Source: Akkermansiaceae bacterium
Lineage (GTDB): Bacteria; Verrucomicrobiota; Verrucomicrobiia; Verrucomicrobiales; DEV007
DNA: 64,000 nucleotides
NCBI GenBank assembly: GCA_024233085.1
Contig: JACKQC010000016.1
Span: 73,348-137,347 of the forward strand
Direction: 5' to 3'
Shown here piece after piece: positions 1-8,700 of this stretch. Numbering within the stretch: position 1 is the stretch's first letter; the number at the start of each line of letters is the position of its first letter. The position numbers and the translations under genes are program-made. The notes beneath the pieces are model-generated. The model ran no database searches. It had not been told where the DNA came from and worked only from the letters and a program-made list of their open reading frames with translations.

Positions 1-1365
1 CACAAGGCGATGATCGCGCGCCGGAAATTCGCCGCCGGCATCATCTTCGTCAGCGGTCCCAACTCGAAGGTCAACGAGGAACTGGTCCCGATGGAATACG
101 ACGCCTCGCTCGCCGACTCCGGCATTCCGGCCATCTCGATCGACACCGCGCTGGCGGAGCGCCTTCTCCAGTCCGCCGGCAAGGATCTCAAGGCGCTCCA
201 GACCGAACTCGACACCGGGGAAATGGTCGCCGGTTTTCCGATTCCCGACGCGAAGCTCGCCGCGTCGATCGATGTGGACCAGGAGGAACGCACCGGCCGC
301 AATGTGCTCGCCCGTCTGCCCGCCGATTCGCCCGAGGCGAAGCACCGGCCCGCAGTCATGATCGGCGCGCACATCGATCATCTCGGCGACAAGGCCGGCC
401 CCGGTTCGCTCGCCAAGGAACACGAGCGCAACGACGTGCATCACGGCGCGGACGACAACGCCTCCGGCGTCGCCGGTCTGCTGGAAATGGCGCAGTATCT
501 GGCCGCGCAAAAGGCCGCCGGCAAACTCGACCTGAAACGCGACATCGTTTTCGCCGCCTGGTCGGGCGAGGAACTCGGGTTGATCGGGTCGTCCTGGTTC
601 GTGAAACAGGCGGGGCACGAGGCCGAGACGCCGCCGGCCCCCGACGGGAAGGAGCACGCCGCGCCCGCCAATCCCCACGCCCGTGTCGAGGAGGACAAGG
701 GACTCTCGGAGCATTTTGCGGCTTATCTCAATATGGACATGATCGGCCGCCTCGACAAATCCCTGCTCCTTCAGGGCATCGGCTCGAGCGATTACTGGGC
801 GGGCGCCATCGAGCGGCGAAACGCGCCCATCGGCCTGTCCATCACGACGCAGAAAGACGTCTACCTCCCGACCGACGCCACCACCTTTTACCTTCGCCAG
901 GTGCCCATCCTCAGCGCCTTCACCGGCGCGCACGAGGATTACCACACTCCGCGCGACACCGCCGACAAGGTCAACTACGAGGGCGCCCGCGACATTACCC
1001 GCCTCATGAGCCTGATCGCCCGCGGCCTCGCGACCGAGGAGTCCGAACCCGCCTACCTGAAAGTCGAGCCGCCGAAGAACCAGGGCTCGCGCGGTTTCCG
1101 CGTCTATCTGGGCACCGTGCCCGACTACGCGCAGGTCGATGTGAAGGGCGTGAAACTCAGCGGTGTCGCCGGTGACGGCCCCGCCGCCAAGGCCGGCGTC
1201 AAGGGCGGCGACGTCATCGTCGGGCTGGCGGGCAGGGAAATTCTCAACCTCTACGACTACACCGCCGTCCTCGGCGAGCTGAAGGTCGGCGAGGAAACCA
1301 CCATCAAGGTCCGGCGCGGCGACGAGGAATTGACGCTGAAGCTCGTCCCCGGGTCGCGCGACTGA
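1..1365 (+). CDS. M28-family zinc aminopeptidase with C-terminal PDZ domain, 5' truncated
   Basis: The reading frame is open from the first base of the window, so the true start lies upstream; the ATG at 10 is probably internal. The M28 metal-binding pattern is complete: GAHIDH near 367-381, HHGADDN near 439-459, the catalytic WSGEELG near 559-579, NMDMIGR near 730 and HEDYH near 931-945. The first 60 or so visible residues look like the end of a protease-associated domain. The last 90 residues form a PDZ domain (GPAAKAGVKGGDVIVGLAG), expected to bind C-terminal peptides. Known members are exported di-zinc peptidases that remove N-terminal amino acids; export cannot be checked here because the N-terminus is missing. 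It ends 6 bp from the convergent oxidoreductase gene. Family assignment is secure; the substrate is unknown. Confidence 0.93.
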   Translation, partial: HKAMIARRKFAAGIIFVSGPNSKVNEELVPMEYDASLADSGIPAISIDTALAERLLQSAGKDLKALQTELDTGEMVAGFPIPDAKLAASIDVDQEERTGRNVLARLPADSPEAKHRPAVMIGAHIDHLGDKAGPGSLAKEHERNDVHHGADDNASGVAGLLEMAQYLAAQKAAGKLDLKRDIVFAAWSGEELGLIGSSWFVKQAGHEAETPPAPDGKEHAAPANPHARVEEDKGLSEHFAAYLNMDMIGRLDKSLLLQGIGSSDYWAGAIERRNAPIGLSITTQKDVYLPTDATTFYLRQVPILSAFTGAHEDYHTPRDTADKVNYEGARDITRLMSLIARGLATEESEPAYLKVEPPKNQGSRGFRVYLGTVPDYAQVDVKGVKLSGVAGDGPAAKAGVKGGDVIVGLAGREILNLYDYTAVLGELKVGEETTIKVRRGDEELTLKLVPGSRD

Positions 1366-1371
1366 TCCGGC

Positions 1372-2436
1372 TCAGCCGGGCAGTTTCACGGTTTTCCCGG
1401 TTCGCGAAGCCTCGTAGAGCCCGAAAACCGTCCGCAACACCCGCAGCCCCTCCCGGCCGGTGACGGGCGGCTTTCCGGCGCCGGCCGCCGCGAGCACGCA
1501 CTCGCGAACCGCCGGCGTGTATCCGCGCGGCTCCAGCGGACCGTCGTATTCGACGATTCCCTTGGTCGCCGGCTCGGCGGTGCTGTACCAGCGCAGCGGT
1601 TTCGGATTGCGCTCCGTGCCGAGCCATTCGGCGTACTCCAGCCACCCCTTCGAACCCCAGAACTTGAGGTGGGAATGGTAACCCCGGTCGAGGTAATACC
1701 CCGAGTTCATGGCGCCGAACATGCCGTTGTCGAACTTCATCGCCAGCGCCGCGGAATCCTCCGCCGCGATCGGCTGGCCGCCGACGTTTCCGGCGAAGCC
1801 GCACACCTCGCGGATGGAGCTTCCGCTCAGGTGCATCGCCAGATCGAGCCAGTGAATTCCCAGCCAGATGAGATGGCCTCCCCCCGCGCGCTTCGGGTCG
1901 GCAAACCAGCTCCGGTGGTAGGATTCCCGCGTCAGTCGCGTCTGGTCGGCGATCAGGTGCAGCTCGACGCCGTAGAGATCGCCCAGTTTGCCCTCCGAAA
2001 TCAGCCGTCCGGCCTCGCGCACCGCGGGCGTCACCCGGTTGGCCAGCGCGAGCATCAGGTGTCGCCCCCCGGCTTCGGCCTTTTTCACCAGAGACTCGAA
2101 GTCCTCCGCCCGGACGCAGGACGGCTTTTCCGCGAAGACATGGCACCCCGCGTCCAGCGCCCGTGCGATCAAAGGCGGCGCCCGCACCGCCTCGACGCTC
2201 ACCATGGCCATCTCGGGCCGCGCTCCGGCGAACATCTTGTCCGGATCGTCGAAGACGCCCGCCAGCTTCTCGCCCAGCGCTTTTTTCGCGCCCGGCGCGG
2301 CGTCACCGCTCGGATCGCAGAGCAGCACGTTTTCCACCTCGTCGATGGCGGCCAGGGCTTCGAAGTAGGCGCTCAGGTGCGCGCCCCCGGCGTCGGTGAG
2401 CACGGCCACGGAGATGGGATCGATGGATGCGGGCAT
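1372..2436 (-). CDS. Gfo/Idh/MocA-family NAD(P)-dependent oxidoreductase
   Basis: This 354-residue protein has an N-terminal Rossmann region and the family EKP motif at residues 103-105, whose Lys normally sits near the nicotinamide. GIHWLDLAMHL gives H195 and D198 in the positions of the usual catalytic/substrate pair. The dinucleotide loop is atypical (TDAGGAHL in place of GxGxxG). No signal peptide is seen, so it should be cytoplasmic, unlike the many Tat-exported members in this phylum. Family members oxidise or reduce sugars, inositols and related compounds, but the sequence does not show which. The gene is convergent with the M28 peptidase and follows the beta-propeller gene on the same strand at 60 bp, so the two may be co-transcribed. 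Confidence 0.9.
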   Translation of the reverse strand: MPASIDPISVAVLTDAGGAHLSAYFEALAAIDEVENVLLCDPSGDAAPGAKKALGEKLAGVFDDPDKMFAGARPEMAMVSVEAVRAPPLIARALDAGCHVFAEKPSCVRAEDFESLVKKAEAGGRHLMLALANRVTPAVREAGRLISEGKLGDLYGVELHLIADQTRLTRESYHRSWFADPKRAGGGHLIWLGIHWLDLAMHLSGSSIREVCGFAGNVGGQPIAAEDSAALAMKFDNGMFGAMNSGYYLDRGYHSHLKFWGSKGWLEYAEWLGTERNPKPLRWYSTAEPATKGIVEYDGPLEPRGYTPAVRECVLAAAGAGKPPVTGREGLRVLRTVFGLYEASRTGKTVKLPG

Positions 2437-2496
2437 AGCGGGGCATTCTGAAGGGACCGACCGCCGGAGGGCGAGATCGCGATCGCGCCAGACCCG

Positions 2497-3732
2497 TCAG
2501 TCCCCATTCGCGAAGCAGAACAGTTTTTCGCTTCGCTTGTCGCCGTCGAAAAACGCGGCCCGCAGAAAAATCCGCCCATCGCAGATGACGGGCGTCGCGA
2601 AAATCTGGTCGCCCACCTTGTTTTCCGCGAGAACCTCGATTCCGTCCGCCTTGACGCGAAACACATGAACCGTGCCCGCCTCGTCGGCCGCGTAGATCCG
2701 GTCGTCGAGCATCACGGGCGAGGCGCTGAAATTCCCGCCCAGCCGCGCCTTCCACCGTTCCTCGCCCGTGGCCGAGTTCCAGCAGACGGCGATCCCGGCG
2801 TCCATCACCGCGTACAGCCGGCCGTCCCGGACCAGCATCGAGGGCACGTAGACCCGGTCCTTGGTTTCCCAGGCGACCGTGCCGGAACCGTCGGCGACCA
2901 TCGCGGCGACGTGGTTTTTCGGATACCCGCCGCTGGTGAAAATCCGCTCGCCGTCCGTCACCGCGGTGGTGACGCATTCGGTGGTGGCGCCGTCGACTTC
3001 CCACAAAGTTTCGCCGGTCAGCGGATCGAAGCTCGACACTTTCTCCGTGCCGGTGAGGAAGAGCTGGTCGCGCCCGCCGACCTTGAAGACCACGGGCGAC
3101 GCGTAGTTCGGCATCTGTGCCCGCTCCCGTTTCCACACGACCTCGCCCGTCTTCCGGTTCAGCCCGCACACCGCGCCGCCGCTCTTGTTGTCCGCGGAGA
3201 CCAGAACCAGGTCGCCGTGGATCGCCGGCGACGAACCATAGCCCTGATGGATGGTGTATCCGGTGATTCGCGTCCGCCACAGTTGCTTGCCGTCGAGATC
3301 GAGCGCCGTGGTGAAAACCGCGTCGCCGTTGATGAAATTGACGAAAACCCTCTCGCCGTCGCAGGCGGGAGTGCCCGAGGCCCACGAAGCCTTCTTGTTG
3401 GTTTTTTGAACGAAGCCGCCACGATGAATCTCGGTTTTCCATTTCAAACCGCCGGTGTCGCGGTCGAAACACATCACCGACTGGATTTGCGCCTCCTCCT
3501 CGGCGACGGCGAGAAACACCCGGTCGCCCGCCACCGCGGCCGACCCATGGCTCCGCCCCGGCAGATCGGCCGACCACCGGCAGTTTTCCGACGCCGAAAA
3601 CGCGACCGGCGCCTCCTGGCCGGGCTCCGCGATGCCGTCGTGGTTGGGCCCGCGCCACCAAGGCCAGTCGCCGGCGAGGGCGGCGGTTCCCGGAAGAATC
3701 AGCAGGCAGAGGGCGAGGGAGACGAGTTTCAT
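2497..3732 (-). CDS. Secreted PQQ-type beta-propeller protein
   Basis: The 411-residue protein starts with a clear signal peptide (MKLVSLALCLLILPGTAALAG) followed by the DWPWWRGPNHDG opening common to PQQ-like propellers in planctomycetes and verrucomicrobia. Repeated blades of the type GxVxWxxx(D/E) with flanking GDR/DGR loops run to the C-terminus. No catalytic residues of true PQQ alcohol dehydrogenases could be identified, so an enzymatic role is not claimed; many relatives are probably binding or scaffold proteins. It is expected in the periplasm or outside the cell. It reads away from the repeat at 3847-3891 and precedes the Gfo/Idh/MocA gene. Confidence 0.88.
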   Translation of the reverse strand: MKLVSLALCLLILPGTAALAGDWPWWRGPNHDGIAEPGQEAPVAFSASENCRWSADLPGRSHGSAAVAGDRVFLAVAEEEAQIQSVMCFDRDTGGLKWKTEIHRGGFVQKTNKKASWASGTPACDGERVFVNFINGDAVFTTALDLDGKQLWRTRITGYTIHQGYGSSPAIHGDLVLVSADNKSGGAVCGLNRKTGEVVWKRERAQMPNYASPVVFKVGGRDQLFLTGTEKVSSFDPLTGETLWEVDGATTECVTTAVTDGERIFTSGGYPKNHVAAMVADGSGTVAWETKDRVYVPSMLVRDGRLYAVMDAGIAVCWNSATGEERWKARLGGNFSASPVMLDDRIYAADEAGTVHVFRVKADGIEVLAENKVGDQIFATPVICDGRIFLRAAFFDGDKRSEKLFCFANGD

Positions 3733-3846
3733 CGGAGAAGGGGGGGGCGCGAGATTCGAGCGCGCAGCCTATCCCAGATCCGCTCCTCCGGACGCCTTTT
3801 TCCGGGCCGTGGTCGCGCCACCGGGCCGGTAAACCCGGTTGACCCT

Positions 3847-3891
3847 CCGACCGAACAGGGTTGACTCCGCGACCATACCCTGTTGGGTCGG
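3847..3891. repeat. Dispersed intergenic palindrome, copy A
   Basis: The left arm CCGACCGAACAGGGTT and right arm TACCCTGTTGGGTCGG form a near-perfect 16-bp inverted repeat around a 13-nt spacer. It lies between two divergent genes, and its right edge overlaps the GGAGG that would serve as ribosome binding site for the ATG at 3898. Related copies occur near 13768, 19217, 31921, 44153, 53034, 57414 and 62235. There is no T-tract next to the stem. Confidence 0.9.
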
Positions 3892-3897
3892 AGGCGC

Positions 3898-4740
3898 ATG
3901 ACGGCCGTATTTCACGATCGCCGGCTCGAACTGCCGATCACGCCCCCGCGGGCGGCGATGCTCGCGCTGTTCGCGGTGGCGACGGTTTTTCTCGTGCCAT
4001 TGCACTGGCATCTCGCCGGGGCGGCGGCGTGGGCGGGGTGCGCGGGGCTGGTGTGGCGCGATTCCGAGCCGCGGCTGCGCCGGCGCCTGCTGGTGCTGCT
4101 GGGATGTCTGGCCGTGCTGTCGGCGACGGACATCAATCCCTCGACCAGCGACCGGAATTTTTTCCAGGTCGGAGTGCCGTTTTTTCTCGTGATCCTGGTG
4201 CCGGCCCTGATTCTCGGGAAAACGGATCCGGGAACGATTCGCTATCGGTTTTGGCCGGAGCGGGCGCGCCGGCTCGATGTGTTTTACACCGTGCTGTCGG
4301 CGCCGCTCGCCTGGAGCCTGTTGAAACTCTACTGGTGGCTCGAGCCCGACCTTTACACCCATTGGACGATGCCGCCGGAACCGGAGGCGGGGCCAATCCG
4401 CCGGCTGTTTCTGGGGATCAATCTCGTGGGTATCTGGGACGAGTTGTTTTTTGTGAACACGGTGTTCGCGGTGTTGCGGAGCTTGTTCCGCTTCCGGGTG
4501 GCGAACGCGCTGCAGGCGGTCGTTTACACATCGGTGCTCTTTGACATGGCATTCACGGGCTGGGGCGTCGCGATTGTGGCCGTTTTCGCCTGGACCCAGG
4601 GCAGCATGTTCGAGCGGTCCGAGAGCCTGGTCTGGGTGCTGCTCGTGCACCTGGTCGTCGATTTCTTCCTCGTCGCGGGAATCGTCGGGTCTTATTACCC
4701 GGGGACGGGGCTGGATTTTTTGTGGCGGCACGGGATGTGA
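3898..4740 (+). CDS. CPBP-like intramembrane protein
   Basis: This 280-residue protein has about seven hydrophobic segments. Its C-terminal half resembles the CPBP (CAAX protease and bacteriocin-processing) family: WDELFFVN stands where the family has EExxxR, and VVYTSVLFDMAFTG where it has FxxxH. The second Glu, the Arg and the His of the usual motifs are not conserved, so it may be a non-catalytic relative. The ATG at 3898 is chosen because GGAGG lies just upstream; an in-frame TTG at 3883 is inside the palindromic repeat and is unlikely. The gene stands alone between copy A of the repeat and the toxin-antitoxin pair. The function is not known. Confidence 0.7.
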   Translation: MTAVFHDRRLELPITPPRAAMLALFAVATVFLVPLHWHLAGAAAWAGCAGLVWRDSEPRLRRRLLVLLGCLAVLSATDINPSTSDRNFFQVGVPFFLVILVPALILGKTDPGTIRYRFWPERARRLDVFYTVLSAPLAWSLLKLYWWLEPDLYTHWTMPPEPEAGPIRRLFLGINLVGIWDELFFVNTVFAVLRSLFRFRVANALQAVVYTSVLFDMAFTGWGVAIVAVFAWTQGSMFERSESLVWVLLVHLVVDFFLVAGIVGSYYPGTGLDFLWRHGM

Positions 4741-4784
4741 AAAACGAAGTGGAGCAATGGAGTGGACTCGGGTAGGATAGGCCG

Positions 4785-5048
4785 GTGAAGATTTTGAACG
4801 TGACGAAGGACTCGGGGGCGCTCGACCGGCTTCTGGACGAGATCGAACGCGATCGAGAGGAGGTGGTCTTGATCCGAAACCATCGCGAGGTGGCGCGGCT
4901 GATTCCCGAGCCGGGTGAGGAGGACGCGCATTCGGTTTTTGCCGATCTGGAGGGCATTATCGGCGATGACACGGGTGAGGCCATCCTTCGCGGGATTGAG
5001 TCTCTGGATGCGGATCTTTCAGAGTTGAAGAACCCGTGGGATTCCTGA
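4785..5048 (+). CDS. vapB: Antitoxin of a VapBC-type pair, Phd/YefM-like
   Basis: The 87-residue protein begins with MKILNVTKDSGALDRLLDEI and continues with VVLIRNHREVARLIP, the fold and spacing of Phd/YefM-type antitoxins, whose N-terminus binds DNA and whose acidic C-terminus wraps the toxin. A GTG start is used. The 3' end overlaps the PIN-domain toxin gene by 13 nt, the usual coupling for such pairs. By analogy it should repress its own promoter together with the toxin; no operator was identified with confidence in the 44 bp upstream. Confidence 0.85.
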   Translation: MKILNVTKDSGALDRLLDEIERDREEVVLIRNHREVARLIPEPGEEDAHSVFADLEGIIGDDTGEAILRGIESLDADLSELKNPWDS

Positions 5049-5449
5049 TCGACACCTGCATCTGGATCGACATCGAGAGAGGGCGGCTGGATCGCTCCGA
5101 AATTTATGCGATCACGCGGCAGGAGCCGGTTTTCCTTTCTCCGGTCAATATTGCCGAAATCACCTATGGGATCGCATTGCTTTCCGATCCAACGCGAAAA
5201 GCGAAGGCGAAGGACGCGTTGCGTTGCATGAAGCGAAAGCCCACGATCCGGATTACGAATGAAACGGCTGAAATCTTCGGTGCGATCGCCGCGGAATTGA
5301 ACAGGCGAGGGCGTGCCCACGCCTGTCGCGTGCAGGATTTGTGGCTGGCTTCACAGGCAATCCAGCGGGATTTTTCGTTGATCACGGCGAATGCGGGAGA
5401 TTTTCAGGACCTTCCCGGTCTGAGGTGCGTGGTGCTGCCGGCTCCTTGA
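5036..5449 (+). CDS. vapC: PIN-domain ribonuclease toxin (VapC-like)
   Basis: The 137-residue protein carries the PIN-domain acidic quartet: D6 in LIDTCIWID, E41 in NIAEITYG, D101 in VQDLWLAS and D122 in TANAGDFQ. PIN toxins are Mg-dependent endoribonucleases that cut tRNA or rRNA when released from their antitoxin. It starts with GTG inside the end of the antitoxin gene and is full length for VapC. A strong hairpin follows 19 bp after the stop. All four acidic residues are present, so it appears active. Confidence 0.9.
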   Translation: MGFLIDTCIWIDIERGRLDRSEIYAITRQEPVFLSPVNIAEITYGIALLSDPTRKAKAKDALRCMKRKPTIRITNETAEIFGAIAAELNRRGRAHACRVQDLWLASQAIQRDFSLITANAGDFQDLPGLRCVVLPAP

Positions 5450-5468
5450 CGGAAGACCGAAAAGAAAA

Positions 5469-5496
5469 CCTCCCCGCCAGCGAACTGACGGGGAGG
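5469..5496 (+). terminator. Hairpin downstream of the toxin gene
   Basis: CCTCCCCGCCAG and CTGACGGGGAGG form a 12-bp stem with one mismatch around a CGAA tetraloop. No T-tract follows, so it may act as a weak or Rho-assisted terminator, or as a 3' stabilising structure. Confidence 0.55.
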
Positions 5497-5784
5497 TATC
5501 GTCTCCAGCCTTGGTCAACCCCCGGGCGGGCCGAACTGGCCCGAACCGGTGGAAGAATTGTTTTCAAGAAGAAACCTAACTCAGAAATGTCGATGGCGAA
5601 CCAAACCACCTTGCAAACAATTAACGTGAAGGAGAATGCCCCACGATGAGAAGGTCGGCTGCGCGGCGATTGTCCGGAAATGCGCGATATTTGCGCCGCG
5701 TTGTTTTTGGCGTCCGAACGGCCCGGATTCGGCGCGATCTGGCCGCTGGACGCGGGTGCGGTTTTCCGTTCAATATGCCGCGTG
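5497..5784. other. Non-coding leader before the ThuA gene
   Basis: About 290 bp without a convincing gene. Short frames here (5341-5649 and 5646-5915) have no family resemblance and cross the known genes. The stretch around 5560-5640 is AT-richer than its surroundings and is a plausible promoter region for the ThuA gene. No operator could be named. Confidence 0.5.
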
Positions 5785-8700
5785 ATGCGCCCGCAAGACT
5801 CTCGACTCCGTTTTCCGAAAGCCGCCCTGTTCGCCGTCTGTGTCCCGATTTTCCTCTGGATCGGCGTTGCCGGCCCGGCGCGGGGACAGGATGCTCGGCA
5901 ATGGCTGACTTTTGACGGCTATAACCCGGAGGGCTACGGCCGGCACCTGGTCTTCGTCTCGGGCGACGAGGAATACCGGTCGGAGGAGGCGCTGACGCAA
6001 ATGGCGAAGATCATGGCCGTGCGGCACGGCTTCAAGTGCACGGTGCTTTTCGCGCAGGACCCGGCGAAGCCCGGTGTCGTCAATCCCCAGGTGCTCGACC
6101 ACATTCCCGGCCTCGAGGCGCTGCGGACGGCGGATTTGATGGTGATTTTCACGCGGTTCCGCGCGTTGCCGGACGATCAGATGGCGGAGATCGAGGCCTA
6201 TCTGAAAAGTGGCCGACCGGTCGTCGGGTTGCGGACGGCGAATCATGGCTTCCGTTTTCCCGAGGACTCGAAGTGGCATCCCTGGAGCTGGCAATATCAT
6301 GGAGCGGAAACGGCCTGGAATGAGGGCTTCGGCGGCTTGGTGCTGGGGAGCTGGTTTTTCAGCCATCACGGCTGGCACGGCCACGAAAGCACGCGCGGGG
6401 TGGTCGAAAAAGGCGCCGAAAACCACGAAATCCTGCGCGGCATCGAGCCCGGCTCGGTCTGGGGCGCGACGGACGTCTACGGGGTGAAGGAGCCCATTCC
6501 GGGCGAGGAGGTGGAGATCCTGCTGCGCGGCCAGGTGCTGGCGGGGATGAATCCTGACGATACTCCGGTCGGCAAGGGACCCTACGAAAAGGCGCCCGAA
6601 GGCGTGACCGACAAGAACGACCCCATGCAGGCGCTGGCCTGGACGAAGAGCTATCGGTTGCCGGGCGGTCGAAAGGGCCGCGTCTTCACGACCACGATGG
6701 GCGCCTCGGTCGATCTGGCCGCGGAAGGCACGCGGCGCCTCATCGCCAACGGGATTTTCTGGGGTCTCGGCCTGGAAATACCGCCGAAAACCGATGTCGC
6801 GCTGGTGGGGGATTTTCAGCCGTCGCCTTTCAAGACGCATCCGCGCGAGTACTGGGAGGAGCGGCAACTGAAGGTGGGCGACCTCGACCTGGCCGAGCCC
6901 GCGCACGAAGCCGGCGGCGCGCTGCAGGGCGGGGTGACGCTGCCGTATTTCGATGTGAAAGGCGGTCGCGAGGGGCACGGCTACGAATTCGCCGGACATC
7001 CGGCCAACCGCCACCGGCTCTACAATTTCTACGAGCGACAGGCCGAATACTATCTCGACGGGCACGAGGTTCCCGAGGTGCTGCCGTCCTATCCCGATCT
7101 CGACGGGGGAACTTTCGGGCACTGGGGACAGTTCCACAAAAACAGCTACAAGGATCGGCGCTGGAACCTGATGGACAGCGGCCGGGCCGTCTGCGGCATC
7201 CTGCGCGCAAACGGCCAGACCCACACGCGGGCCATCGCCATCCGTCTGACCGATGATCTGAGCTGTGCCTTCGACGCCGAGACGCTGCGTCTCACCCACG
7301 TGTGGCGGGGCGGTTTTGTGAAATATTCGCCGAGTCGCTGGGGGATCGGGAACGGGATCGAACCGGACGGCCGAATCGTGCTCGAAACACCGCCGGCGAC
7401 CGGGTGGTCCACCGACGGCCGCTGGCCCGGGACGTTCCCGAAAGGCGCGGCGCGTTTCACGGGTTACTACCGGCTCGATGACCGGATCGTGCTGCGCTAC
7501 CGGGTCGGGAGCTTCGAAATTCGCGACACGCTCAGCGCGGAGGACGGCCCCGGCGGCGGCACGATCCTGACCCGCTCGCTGAAAATCGACGGCGGCCCGG
7601 CCGATCTGTCGCTGCGGGTGCCGGATGCTCCGGGGGCCGAGACTTCGCGCGAGGACGACGGCTCCTGGGTATTCGTCAGCCGCGGCAAGGCCGGCGCGCG
7701 CCGGGCTGTGACCGCCATCGACACCGAATCGGTCGAAAGCGTGATCGTGGTCGAGGCCGGCGACGGCATCTCGACGACGATGAACATGGCGAACGATTCC
7801 ACGGGACGCTTCGACCTTCGCACCTGGATCGCGGGCGAAGGTCCGGCGCCCGGCGACGCGGCGATCCGCGGCGCGCTCCGGAACGCGAAACCGAAGAGCA
7901 ATCCCTTCCGTGTCGCGGAGGGCGGCGCCGCGCTCTACGCGGACAAGCCGATCGTGCTCGCCGGCCGGCGCGGGGAGAACATTCCGGGCACGCCTTTCGC
8001 CTTCGACCGCATCCCGGTGCCCTTGCACAACGATTTCGGCTCCGTGATGCTGATCGGCGGCCACGATTTCTTTTCCAACGGCGACGCCGCGGTCTGCACG
8101 ATGTTCGGCGACGTGTGGCGGGTGAGCGGGCTGGACTACGACCTGGAAAACGTCACCTGGACCCGCGTCGCCACCGGCCTGAACCAGGCGCTCGGGCTCT
8201 GCATTCACGACGACGAAATCCACGTCATCGGCCGCGACCGCATCACCCGCCTCCACGATCTCAATGGCGACGGCGAGATCGATTTTTACGAGAATTTCTG
8301 CGACGACTTCCCCTCCTCGGATGGCGGGCACGATTTTTACACCGGCCTGCAGCGGGACGGGAACGGCTATTTCTATTTCGCGGCGGCGAACTCGGGCGTC
8401 ATTCGTGTGGCGCCGGACGGGTCCTCGGCGGAGTCGATCGCGACCGGCCTGCGCAACACCAACGGCGTCGGCGCCAGTCCCGTCGGCGGGATGGTCACGA
8501 CCAGCACGAACGAGGGCGACTGGACGCCGGCCTCGGCGGTGTTCGAGGTGCGGGACGGCGACTTTTACGGCCGCTATTTCGAGAAAGGCGGCCCGCCCAT
8601 CGCGCCGGCGATGTGCTACCTGCCGCGCGGGCTGGACAACAGCTCCGGGGGGCAGGTTTTCTGCGACTCGGACGATTGGGGACCGCTGAAGGGCGAGCTT

